From the NCBI GenBank assembly GCA_965279405.1, contig OZ257157.1, forward strand, positions 1,178,001 to 1,242,000: a DNA stretch of 64,000 bases, written 5' to 3'. Both the position numbers and the translations under genes were made by a program. This DNA comes from CBDDIP01 sp965279405. Its GTDB lineage: Bacteria; Actinomycetota; Acidimicrobiia; Acidimicrobiales; Ilumatobacteraceae. Below, piece by piece: positions 27,519 through 35,224 of the stretch (its first letter is position 1; each line of letters begins with the position of its first letter). The notes below the pieces were generated by a model. It did no database searches. It had not been told where the DNA came from and saw only the letters and a list, made by a program, of their open reading frames with translations.

Positions 27519-29969
27519 GTGCGGTCATCGGCTCGGGCGGTCATCATCGGCGGCGGCGTGGGCGGGGCGAGCATCGCCTACCACCTCACCCTGCTCGGCT
27601 GGAGCGACATCGTGCTCGTGGAGCGCGACCAGCTGACCAGCGGATCCACCTTCCACTCGGCCGGGCTGGTCGGCCAGCTGCGCAGCAGCGTGACGCTCAC
27701 CCGGATGATGATGTACGGCGCCGAGCTGTACCGCCGCCTGGCCGCCGAGACCGGTCATGATCCCGGCTGGCACGAGGTCGGCTCGTTGCGCTTGGCATCG
27801 AGCCCGGAACGCCTGGAGGAACTGCGTCGCCAGGCCGGGTGGGCGCAGACGTTCGGGCTGCCGCTGGAGCTCATCTCCACATCCGAGGCGCACGAGCGGT
27901 TCCAGGGCTGGTTCGATCCGTCGCCGTCCGATGGGAACCCGGTGCTCGGCGCGGTGTGGCTGCCGACCGACGGCTGGCTCAACCCGAGCGACCTGACGAT
28001 GGCCCTTGCTGCCGGAGCGCGCAGCCGCGGCGCAGAGATCGCGACGATGACCCGCGTGCTGGGCGTCGACGTCGCCGACGGCCCGAACGGCAAGCGGGTG
28101 ACGGGGGTGCGCACCGACAAGGGCGACATCGCCACGGACATCGTCGTCAACGCAGGTGGGATGTACGCCCACGAGATCGGTCGGATGGCCGGGGTCAACG
28201 TGCCGATCGTGCCGATGGCGCACCAGTACGCGATCACCCGACCGTCGGCGGGTGCCGACCCCGTTCCCTCGTCGCTTCCGACGATGCGCGACCCGGACCG
28301 GCTCGTCTACTTCCGCGAGGAGGTGGGCGGGATGATCATGGGCGGCTACGAGCGCGACCCGGATCCGTGGTGCCTCGACGGCAACATCCCGCCGACGTTC
28401 AACAACACGTTGCTCAGCCCCGATTGGGATCGGTTCCTCCCGCTCACCGAGGCCGCGCAGGTGCTCGTGCCGGCGATGGGCGACGCCGACGTGCACCAGC
28501 TGATCAACGGACCGGAGGCGTTCACGCCGGACGGTGAGTTCATCCTCGGCGAGAGCGACGTCGCCGGCTTCTTCGTCGCCGCCGGGTTCTGCGCGCACGG
28601 CATCGCCGGCGCCGGCGGCAACGGCAAGGTGATGGCCGAGTGGATCGTCGGGCGCGAGCCGCCGATGGACCTGTGGAAGATGGACGTGCGCCGCTTCGGC
28701 CCGCAGTACCGATCGCGTGGCTACTGCCTGGCGCGGACCTACGAGGTGTACAGCACCTACTACGACATCGTCTACCCGAACCACGAGCGTCAGGCCGGAC
28801 GCCCGCTGCGCGTGCCGCCGGCCTACTCGCGCCACGTCGCGCTCGACGCCGAGCTCGGCGAGAAGAGCGGTTGGGAGCGGGTGAACTGGTACCGCAGCAA
28901 CGAGAACCCGGCGCACGAGCCGCTTCGGCCACGCGGCTGGGCGGGCCAGCACTGGAGCACGGCGATCGTCACCGAGCACCTGGCGACGCGCAACGCGGCC
29001 GGGCTCTTCGACGAGTCGAGCTTCGCCAAGATCGAGGTCGCCGGTCCCGGTGCTGCGGCGTTCCTGCAGCACCTGTGCGCCAACAACGTCGACCGTGCCG
29101 TGGGCGCGATCACCTACACGTCGATGCTCAACTCGACGGGCGGAATCGAGTGCGACTTCACCGTGAGCCGCCTTGCCGCGGACCGGTTCCTGATCGTCAC
29201 CGGCACCGCGTTCGGTCGCCACGACCTGTCGTGGATCTCGTCGCACCTGCCGACCGACGGATCCGTTGCGGTCCGCGACATCACCGCGTCGCTCGCCTGC
29301 TACGGCCTCTGGGGCCCGCGAGCGCGCGACGTGATCGCCGCGGGGTGCGCCGACGATCTGTCCTTCAACTACATGCAGGCGCGGCAGATCACCGTCGGCG
29401 ACGTGCCGTGCTGGGCGCTGCGCGTCACGTACGTCGGCGAGCTCGGCTGGGAGCTCTACCCATCGGCCGAGTTCGGGGCTCGACTGTGGGACACGTTGAT
29501 CACCGCCGGTGCGCCGTTCGGGTTGGTGCCCGGCGGGTACCGGGCGATCGATTCGCTGCGGCTGGAGAAGGGCTACCGAGCCTGGGGTTCGGACATCACC
29601 TCCGAGACCGACCCGATCTCCTCGGGCCTCGGCTTCGCCGTGCGCCCGCAGCGCTCGTTCATCGGTGCCGAGCGCCTGCCCGAGCCCGACGGTGTGACGC
29701 AGCGGCTGTGCTGCCTCGTCCTCGCCGACCCGCGTTCGGTCGCGCTGGGCAACGAGCCGGTGAAGACGGTCGCGGGTGCGGTCGTCGGTCGGATCAGCAG
29801 CGGCGGGTTGGGCTACGCGATCGGCGCGTCGATCGCCTACGCGTGGCTGCCGGTCGAGCACGCCGCGCCGGGCACCGCGCTGGCCGTCGAGGTGTTCGGC
29901 GAGACGGTGCCCGCCGAAGTCCGCGCCGACCCGCTCTACGACCCGACCGGTTCCCGCCTGCGCTCCTGA
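27519..29969 (+). CDS. Dimethylglycine/sarcosine dehydrogenase-like flavoprotein with GcvT domain
   Basis: An 816-residue two-domain enzyme from GTG at 27519. The N-terminal DAO domain has the FAD dinucleotide motif AVIIGGGVGGASIAYHL (7-23) and LTSGSTFHSAGLVGQ (about 39-53), whose His aligns with the covalent FAD attachment in dimethylglycine dehydrogenase. From about 400 to the end are aminomethyltransferase (GcvT) domains that pass the oxidised methyl to tetrahydrofolate. Length matches bacterial dimethylglycine or sarcosine dehydrogenases. It oxidises an N-methylated glycine derivative; the precise substrate is uncertain. No electron-transfer partner subunit is adjacent. Confidence 0.88.
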   Translation: MRSSARAVIIGGGVGGASIAYHLTLLGWSDIVLVERDQLTSGSTFHSAGLVGQLRSSVTLTRMMMYGAELYRRLAAETGHDPGWHEVGSLRLASSPERLEELRRQAGWAQTFGLPLELISTSEAHERFQGWFDPSPSDGNPVLGAVWLPTDGWLNPSDLTMALAAGARSRGAEIATMTRVLGVDVADGPNGKRVTGVRTDKGDIATDIVVNAGGMYAHEIGRMAGVNVPIVPMAHQYAITRPSAGADPVPSSLPTMRDPDRLVYFREEVGGMIMGGYERDPDPWCLDGNIPPTFNNTLLSPDWDRFLPLTEAAQVLVPAMGDADVHQLINGPEAFTPDGEFILGESDVAGFFVAAGFCAHGIAGAGGNGKVMAEWIVGREPPMDLWKMDVRRFGPQYRSRGYCLARTYEVYSTYYDIVYPNHERQAGRPLRVPPAYSRHVALDAELGEKSGWERVNWYRSNENPAHEPLRPRGWAGQHWSTAIVTEHLATRNAAGLFDESSFAKIEVAGPGAAAFLQHLCANNVDRAVGAITYTSMLNSTGGIECDFTVSRLAADRFLIVTGTAFGRHDLSWISSHLPTDGSVAVRDITASLACYGLWGPRARDVIAAGCADDLSFNYMQARQITVGDVPCWALRVTYVGELGWELYPSAEFGARLWDTLITAGAPFGLVPGGYRAIDSLRLEKGYRAWGSDITSETDPISSGLGFAVRPQRSFIGAERLPEPDGVTQRLCCLVLADPRSVALGNEPVKTVAGAVVGRISSGGLGYAIGASIAYAWLPVEHAAPGTALAVEVFGETVPAEVRADPLYDPTGSRLRS

Positions 29970-30027
29970 CGCGGACGCCGCCGACGCGGGCGTAGCATCG
30001 CGGCAGACCAACGGAGAGGCGGGCCTC

Positions 30028-30432
30028 ATGGCACTCATCGGCATCATCGCCCTGGCGCAAGTGATCGCCGCGGGAGCGCTCGGTCACCACATCGGGTTCG
30101 AACGCGGCCGAGCGGGAGTCGGCCTCGCGCTCGGCGTGTGCTTCTCCGTGCTCGGGTTGCTCGTGCTGGTGCTCGTGCCGCCGACGCCGGAGGCGCAGGT
30201 GTCGCGCGAGCGAGCGCTCGCCGCGCGCCGCCGCGCCGCGAACAGCTCGGGTGCGCACGACACGTTGGTCGACGAGGAGCTCACCCCGGACGAGCGGTGG
30301 CTGGCCGATCCGCTCGGCCGCTACGACCAGCGGCTGTGGAACGGCACCGCGTGGACCCGCTTCGTGCGCAACGGCAGCACCCACACCCAAGACGACGACC
30401 CGCGCCTCGCCGACCTCCCGTCGATCAACTGA
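30028..30432 (+). CDS. DUF2510-domain membrane protein
   Basis: A 134-residue protein from ATG at 30028, with a GGAGAGG ribosome-binding site about 10 bases before it. Two hydrophobic helices (about 3-20 and 34-52) are followed by a basic linker and a C-terminal DPLGRYDQRLWNGTAWTRFV motif. This is the short WxxxxWTxxV-type DUF2510 module common in actinobacterial membrane proteins. The role of DUF2510 is unknown. It lies 58 bp after the flavoprotein gene and may be co-transcribed. Confidence 0.8.
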   Translation: MALIGIIALAQVIAAGALGHHIGFERGRAGVGLALGVCFSVLGLLVLVLVPPTPEAQVSRERALAARRRAANSSGAHDTLVDEELTPDERWLADPLGRYDQRLWNGTAWTRFVRNGSTHTQDDDPRLADLPSIN

Positions 30433-30453
30433 TCCACCGCACCCCGAGCGCGC

Positions 30454-30499
30454 AACTGGGCGGCCGCATCGCCGGGCCCGGCAACGCGACCGCCCAGTT
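30454..30499. terminator. 46-bp near-perfect palindrome between convergent genes
   Basis: The arms run AACTGGGCGG at the left and CCGCCCAGTT at the right. The inner part is GCCGGGCCCGGC, with a few mismatches between. It lies in the 75-bp gap where the DUF2510 gene and the permease gene converge, so it probably terminates both. There is no T-tract, as is common in high-GC actinobacteria. Confidence 0.75.
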
Positions 30500-30507
30500 C
30501 GAACCGC

Positions 30508-32154
30508 TCAGAGGGTGCCGTGCTCCAGGGCATCGAGCTCGCGCTCGATGGCCCGCAGCTCTTCCGGTGTGCCCTGCACCTTCGGGCCCTTGAACCACTT
30601 GCGCCCGGACAGGCCCCAGTAGGCGAAGATCGCCACGACCGCGAGCACGATCAACGGCCCGGTGAAGTTGAAGTTGTTCTGCTTGAAGAACCCACTCGGG
30701 GTGCCGTCGGCGTTGAAGATGTTGTTGTCGTTGCCCCAGATCGGCCAGAACGGCCAGAACAGCGGAGCGAAGAAGAGGATCGTGATGAACCCGATCCAGA
30801 TCAGCGACGTCCATCCGACCAACTTGTGCTTGCCCTTGAGGTTCCACGGCCCGGGCTTGAAGTCCGGGTTGGTCAGGCGCAGGTAGATCGGGATCGCGTA
30901 GGCGATGTACAGGCCGATCACGCAGATGCCGGTGAGCGCGAAGAACGCAGTCGAGTAGCCGCCCTTCTGGTACAGCGACAGCGACCCGACGATCGCCGAC
31001 AGGACCACACCGAGCCAGATCGAGTTGGTTGGTGTACGCGTCTTCGGGTTGATCTTGTGCCAGATCTTGGATCCGGGCAACGCCCCGTCACGGCTGAATG
31101 CGTAGATCATCCGACTGTTGGCCGTCACGGATGCCATGCCACAGAAGAACTGCCCGACGATCGAGATCAGCACGAGCAGCTTGGCCGCCGTCGATCCGAG
31201 CGCGTTGTCGATCAATCGTGGCGCGGCGTTGACGAGGAACGTATCCCCACCACCACCGAACGCGATCGCTGTGTACGTCTCGTCGTCTTTCGGCAGCGCG
31301 GCGATCATCGCCAGGTTCAGCACAAGGGCCGCGATCGCCGACACGTAGATCGAGCGGACGATGGCCTTCGGCGCCTCCGTGCGTGCGCCGACGGTCTCCT
31401 CGCTGACGTGTGCCGAGGCGTCGAAACCGGTGATCGTGTACTGCGCCAGGAGCAACCCGAGGCAGAACAGGTAGACGGTGATGAACGCGCCGCCGGTCCA
31501 ACCGGTGAGCCCTGTTGGCGCCGCGTCGAAGGCGGCGCCGATGCCGCGCGAGTTGCTCGGGGCGATGAACAGGACAGCGGCAATGATCGCCACGCCGATG
31601 ACGTGCCACCACACGCTGACGTCACCGAGCAACTTGACCAGTTGCACGCCGAAGGTGTTCAGCAGCCCGTGTGCGGCGAGTACGAGGAGGTAGATGCCGA
31701 AGATCGTCAACGACGTGAGCTTGAAGCTGTCGTCGAACATGCGAATGAAGTAGCCGATGAAGATCGACAGCGCGTAGTCGACGGAGGCGATGACGCCGAT
31801 CTGGCCGAGCAGGTTGAAGTAGCCGGTGAACCACGACCAGCGGGCGCCGTTCTTCCGCGCCAACTTGGCCGACCAGTAGTAGAGACCACCGGCCGTCGGG
31901 TAAGCCGAGCAGATCTCGCCCATCGCCATGCCGACGAGGAGGGCGAAGAACCCGACCACCACCCAGCCGATCGTGATGATCCGTGGCCCAGAAGTGACCA
32001 TGCCGAGCCAGAAGCTCGTCATCCCTCCGGCCAGGATCGAGATGATCGAGAAGCTGATGGCGAAGTTGCTGAACGTCCCCATCCCGCGCTTCAGCTCTTG
32101 GGCGTACCCGAGCTGGTGCAGGTGTTCAGTGTCTTCATCCAAGGTGTCGGCCAT
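30508..32154 (-). CDS. APC-superfamily amino acid/amine permease
   Basis: A 548-residue transporter with about twelve helices. The N-terminal segment ELKRGMGTFSNFAISFSIISILAG is typical of the ACT (amino acid/choline transporter) branch of the APC superfamily, which includes GABA, polyamine and choline permeases. The consensus region QYTITGFDASAHVSEET is present near residue 240, and MIYAFSRDGALPG follows. A purine-rich GUGGGGGGAUU precedes the ATG. It probably imports the amine degraded by the surrounding enzymes (aldehyde dehydrogenase, PuuD-like hydrolases, flavoprotein). Confidence 0.9.
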   Translation of the reverse strand: MADTLDEDTEHLHQLGYAQELKRGMGTFSNFAISFSIISILAGGMTSFWLGMVTSGPRIITIGWVVVGFFALLVGMAMGEICSAYPTAGGLYYWSAKLARKNGARWSWFTGYFNLLGQIGVIASVDYALSIFIGYFIRMFDDSFKLTSLTIFGIYLLVLAAHGLLNTFGVQLVKLLGDVSVWWHVIGVAIIAAVLFIAPSNSRGIGAAFDAAPTGLTGWTGGAFITVYLFCLGLLLAQYTITGFDASAHVSEETVGARTEAPKAIVRSIYVSAIAALVLNLAMIAALPKDDETYTAIAFGGGGDTFLVNAAPRLIDNALGSTAAKLLVLISIVGQFFCGMASVTANSRMIYAFSRDGALPGSKIWHKINPKTRTPTNSIWLGVVLSAIVGSLSLYQKGGYSTAFFALTGICVIGLYIAYAIPIYLRLTNPDFKPGPWNLKGKHKLVGWTSLIWIGFITILFFAPLFWPFWPIWGNDNNIFNADGTPSGFFKQNNFNFTGPLIVLAVVAIFAYWGLSGRKWFKGPKVQGTPEELRAIERELDALEHGTL

Positions 32155-32213
32155 GGAATCCCCCCACTTTCAGTTGTCAAACACTCGCCGCGGCGGCGCC
32201 GCACTGGTCGAGC

Positions 32214-32906
32214 TCAGCGCGTGTTTAGCACCTGGGAAACCGGGCCCGTGACAACCTGATCCATGAACCAGTCGACGATGCGATCGGCGTTCGGTCGGCT
32301 CTCTTCGACGTTGCGTCGGGTGAGCGCCATCATCTCGTCGCGCGACGATCCGCGGCGCTCGAGCTCCTCCGCACCACCGCTGCGCGTCCACCGATCGAGC
32401 ATCGTTTCGGTGGCCTCCGGATGGAACTGCGTGCAGAAGCTGCGACCCAGGCGCCACGCCTGCGGACCCACCGGGCTGCGGGCCAGTTCGACTGCGCCGG
32501 GCGGCACCGTGACGACGTCGGAGTGCCACTGCAGCCACGGCCCTTCGGCGATCACCATCGGCTCGTCGGTGACGACGTCGTACCAACCGATCTCGGGCTC
32601 ACGAGCGCGCTCGACGGTGCCGCCCAGCGCGTGCGCCATCGACTGGTTGCCGAAGCAGATGCCGAAGACCGGGATGCCCCGCTGGTGCGCGTCGCGGATC
32701 ACCGCTGCCTCCGCAGTCACCGAGTCGGCGACCTCGGGCCAGTACACGCTCCACTCGCTGCCGAGCAGCAGCACGAGCTCGTGCCCCTCGAGCTCGGGCC
32801 ACTCCCCCGGGGCTTCGCGGGCGCATTCGGTGAACGAGTAGCCGTGGCTGCGGAAGCGGTCGCCGACGAACCCGGCGTCGGCGTCGACCTGGTTGGCGAT
32901 GAGCAT
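32214..32906 (-). CDS. Class I glutamine amidotransferase-like protein
   Basis: A 230-residue stand-alone GATase1 domain. The nucleophile elbow is GICFGNQSMAHALGG, and the HxE dyad lies in QFHPEATE. An ATG at 32906 and a GTG at 32915 are both possible starts. The pattern resembles stand-alone amidotransferases used to cleave gamma-glutamyl compounds or to feed ammonia to a synthase. No synthase is adjacent, so a hydrolase role is possible. It is divergent from the threonine ammonia-lyase gene with only 22-30 bp between start codons, which leaves little room for two conventional promoters. Confidence 0.85.
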   Translation of the reverse strand: MLIANQVDADAGFVGDRFRSHGYSFTECAREAPGEWPELEGHELVLLLGSEWSVYWPEVADSVTAEAAVIRDAHQRGIPVFGICFGNQSMAHALGGTVERAREPEIGWYDVVTDEPMVIAEGPWLQWHSDVVTVPPGAVELARSPVGPQAWRLGRSFCTQFHPEATETMLDRWTRSGGAEELERRGSSRDEMMALTRRNVEESRPNADRIVDWFMDQVVTGPVSQVLNTR

Positions 32907-32936
32907 GGCGCGCACAGCAGTACCGTACGTCGTCGC

Positions 32937-34163
32937 ATGGCTCGTCCCGAGATCGCCGTTCCTGTCGTCACCCGAAGCGACATCGAGGACGCGTTCGGGG
33001 CCGGTCGCGGTGTGGTCAAGCACACCCCGATCACCACGTCGGCGGCGATCAGCGAGCGCGTCGGTGGCGAGATCGTGCTGAAGGCCGAGAACCTGCAGCG
33101 CACCGGCAGCTTCAAGATCCGCGGGGCGATGAGCAAGCTGTCCGCGCTCGGCGACGACGCGGCGAGCGGCGTCACCGCGGGCAGCGCCGGCAACCACGCG
33201 CAGGCGTTGGCGTTCGCGGCGCGCCACGCGGGGGTGCCGTGCGAGATCTACGTCCCCGCCGGCGCGTCGATCTCGAAGATGGCGGCGTGCCGCGGCTACG
33301 GGGCGACGCTGATCGAAGGCGGCGAGTCGTTGGATGACGCCGTCGTCGCCGCGCGGGAGCGCGCGCTCGACGCCGGCATGGCGTTCTGCCACCCGTACGA
33401 CGACCTCGCCGTCGTTGCCGGTCAGGCGACGCTCGGCCTCGAGCTCTTGGCCGACATGCCCGATCTGCGTCGCGTCATCCTGCCGCTCGGAGGCGGCGGG
33501 CTCGCCGCCGGGGTGGCCATCGCCGTGAAGTCACACGATCCCTCGATCCAGGTGATCGGCGTGCAGGTCGCATCGTGCGCGCCGTACGCCAACCAGCCAG
33601 CATCCGGCGGGCCCGTGGTCACGCTTGCCGACGGCATCGCGGTGAAGCGGCCGGGCGAGCTGACCCGTCCGCTGGTCGAGCACTGGCTGGACGACATCGT
33701 CGTCGCCGACGAGGACGCCGTTGCCGACGCGATGATCCTGCTGATGGAGCGGGCCAAGTTCTACGTCGAGGGCGCGGGCGCGATGGGCGTCGCAGCGTTG
33801 CTGAGCGAGCGCGTCGCACCGTCGCGAACGGGGACGACGTGCGTCGTGCTCAGCGGCGGCAACGTCGACCTCGGCATCGTGCCCGGGTTGATCCGTCGCC
33901 ACGAGACGACGGCTGGGCGACGACTGATCGTGTTCGCTCGCATCAGCGATCGGCCTGGCGGTCTGGCTCGACTGCTGACCACGTTCGCCGAGCAGGGCGC
34001 CAACCTGATCGAGGTCGAGCACGTCCGGGAAGGCGTCGACCTCCACGTGCGCGAGACCGGCGTGCAAGCCGTCCTCGAGGTCCGCGGCCGAGGCCACGCC
34101 GCCTCCGTCCTCGCCGCCGCCAGAGCCGCCGGCTACGACGTCCACGAAGTCGCCAACCGCTAG
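32937..34163 (+). CDS. ilvA: Threonine ammonia-lyase (threonine dehydratase)
   Basis: A 408-residue PLP enzyme converting threonine to 2-oxobutyrate and ammonia. The PLP lysine is in TGSFKIRGAMSKL (near residue 58), the phosphate-binding glycine loop is GGGGLAAGVAIA, and SAGNHAQALAFAARHAG is conserved. The C-terminal 75 residues form an ACT-like regulatory domain (LIVFARISDRPGGLARLLTT). Length fits the short catabolic/biosynthetic hybrid type rather than the 500-residue E. coli IlvA. Start at ATG 32937. Confidence 0.93.
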   Translation: MARPEIAVPVVTRSDIEDAFGAGRGVVKHTPITTSAAISERVGGEIVLKAENLQRTGSFKIRGAMSKLSALGDDAASGVTAGSAGNHAQALAFAARHAGVPCEIYVPAGASISKMAACRGYGATLIEGGESLDDAVVAARERALDAGMAFCHPYDDLAVVAGQATLGLELLADMPDLRRVILPLGGGGLAAGVAIAVKSHDPSIQVIGVQVASCAPYANQPASGGPVVTLADGIAVKRPGELTRPLVEHWLDDIVVADEDAVADAMILLMERAKFYVEGAGAMGVAALLSERVAPSRTGTTCVVLSGGNVDLGIVPGLIRRHETTAGRRLIVFARISDRPGGLARLLTTFAEQGANLIEVEHVREGVDLHVRETGVQAVLEVRGRGHAASVLAAARAAGYDVHEVANR

Positions 34164-34185
34164 CTCAGCAATCGTTTCGCTGGCT

Positions 34186-34224
34186 GTGTCGACTTTGCTA
34201 CCGAATCGGTAGCAAAGCCGACGC
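34186..34224. repeat. 39-bp palindrome, left copy flanking nuclease-like gene
   Basis: GTGTCGACTTTGCTACCGA followed by its near-complement around a single central base. It matches the perfect palindrome at 35168-35206 in 36 of 39 positions. It overlaps the last codons and stop of the DUF559 gene and lies 22 bp past the threonine ammonia-lyase stop, so it can also act as a terminator hairpin. Confidence 0.9.
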
Positions 34225-35121
34225 GGCCGAGAGACGTCGCCGAACCTGATCGACCACGATCGTCGAACGGCGCTCGACCTGCCTGCGAGTGAAGTTGAGA
34301 ACGCTCCACCCGTCGATCTCGAGCTCGTTGCGGCGATGGCGATCGTCCTCGAACGCGTCGAGCGATCGGAGGTGAACGCCATAGCCGTCCATCTCCAAGG
34401 CGATCTTGTGGTTCGGGTAGCTCCAGTCGAGCTCGTAGGTCCAGCCCGTGGTCACGGTCACCAGATGGTGCACGAGCGGGGGCAGGTCCGTCTTCATCAG
34501 CAGCTCGCCCAGTCGACCTTCCGGCGGCGAGTCGGGCTCGATGTCGCCGAGGACCCGCTCGTCGAACAGACGCTGCACGACGCGCTGACCGGGGCGACCT
34601 TCGTTGCGGCACAGCGTGTCGCGCAAGGACGTGACCGACATCCGCCCGCACGACAGCCAGTGCTCCATCAGTCGACGGACGATCGGCGCCGACACGACAG
34701 TCGCGAGGTCGACGAGCGTCCTCGCCGGCGTCGTTGTCGGTATCCCTCGATGAACGAACCAGTCCTCCGGCTCGAGCCGCCGCGTTCGGTGGACGAGCAC
34801 GTCACGTGCGATCGACGCCGAGGATGACGGCTTGCACAGCTCGATGAGAGCGCACTTCACGTTCGGCCAACCGAGGTTCGAGGCAGCGGTGCGGTGGGAC
34901 AGGACCGCGTCTGCGCCGATCGCCAGCACTGCGGCCAACCACCGCTGCTCCTTCGAGCGGACTGCGGCTGCGTCGCGGTAGACGCCGCGGAACTCGACCA
35001 CGAGCTCGCCACTCGCGACCAGGCGGTCGAGGCGGCGGCGCGTCATGCCGATTCGACGTGCGTCCTGCTGGGTGACGAGCCCGAGCTGGTGTTGGAGGAT
35101 CGGCGCGATGTCTGCGTTCAC
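34198..35121 (-). CDS. AbiEi-like wHTH plus DUF559 nuclease-like protein, paralogue 1
   Basis: A 307-residue protein from GTG at 35121. The N-terminal about 55 residues (GLVTQQDARRIGMTRRRLDR followed by GELVVEFRGVYRD) match the winged-helix head of AbiEi-type antitoxins. The C-terminal about 110 residues match DUF559, a PD-(D/E)XK/Vsr-like endonuclease fold: ELDWSYPNHKIALEMDGYGVH with the acidic D...ExD core, and WSVLNFTRRQV. The final codons lie inside a palindrome that recurs upstream of the gene. It occupies the gap between convergent genes ilvA and aldehyde dehydrogenase. No partner toxin gene is present. Function is unknown. Confidence 0.82.
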   Translation of the reverse strand: MNADIAPILQHQLGLVTQQDARRIGMTRRRLDRLVASGELVVEFRGVYRDAAAVRSKEQRWLAAVLAIGADAVLSHRTAASNLGWPNVKCALIELCKPSSSASIARDVLVHRTRRLEPEDWFVHRGIPTTTPARTLVDLATVVSAPIVRRLMEHWLSCGRMSVTSLRDTLCRNEGRPGQRVVQRLFDERVLGDIEPDSPPEGRLGELLMKTDLPPLVHHLVTVTTGWTYELDWSYPNHKIALEMDGYGVHLRSLDAFEDDRHRRNELEIDGWSVLNFTRRQVERRSTIVVDQVRRRLSAASALLPIR

Positions 35122-35132
35122 CTCTACAAAGA

Positions 35133-35163
35133 ACCGTGCCGAGATCGCTCGAGCGGAAAACAA
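35133..35163. promoter_or_regulatory. 31-bp leader shared with paralogue 3
   Basis: Immediately upstream of paralogue 1, with core GCTCGAGCGGAAAACAA at 35147-35163. Paralogue 3 has the same leader at 63199-63229, agreeing at 27 of 31 positions. The distance to the GTG start is nearly the same (42 versus 41 bases). It holds the 8-bp palindrome GCTCGAGC. It may be a promoter/operator or the terminal sequence of a mobile unit. Confidence 0.7.
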
Positions 35164-35167
35164 GGCC

Positions 35168-35206
35168 GTGTCGACTTTGCTACCGATTCGGTAGCAAAGT
35201 CGACAC
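35168..35206. repeat. 39-bp perfect palindrome, right copy
   Basis: GTGTCGACTTTGCTACCGA, one central base, then its exact reverse complement. It lies 4 bp beyond the shared leader and 18 bp past the aldehyde dehydrogenase stop codon, so it could terminate that gene. The near-identical left copy is at 34186-34224. Confidence 0.93.
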
Positions 35207-35224
35207 GCACACGCGATCCGTACG

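Noticed and set aside
34198..35121. AbiE toxin-antitoxin system
   Set aside because: The protein has the AbiEi-like winged-helix head but no AbiEii nucleotidyltransferase toxin gene is adjacent at any of the three loci, and the C-terminus is DUF559 rather than the AbiEi domain.
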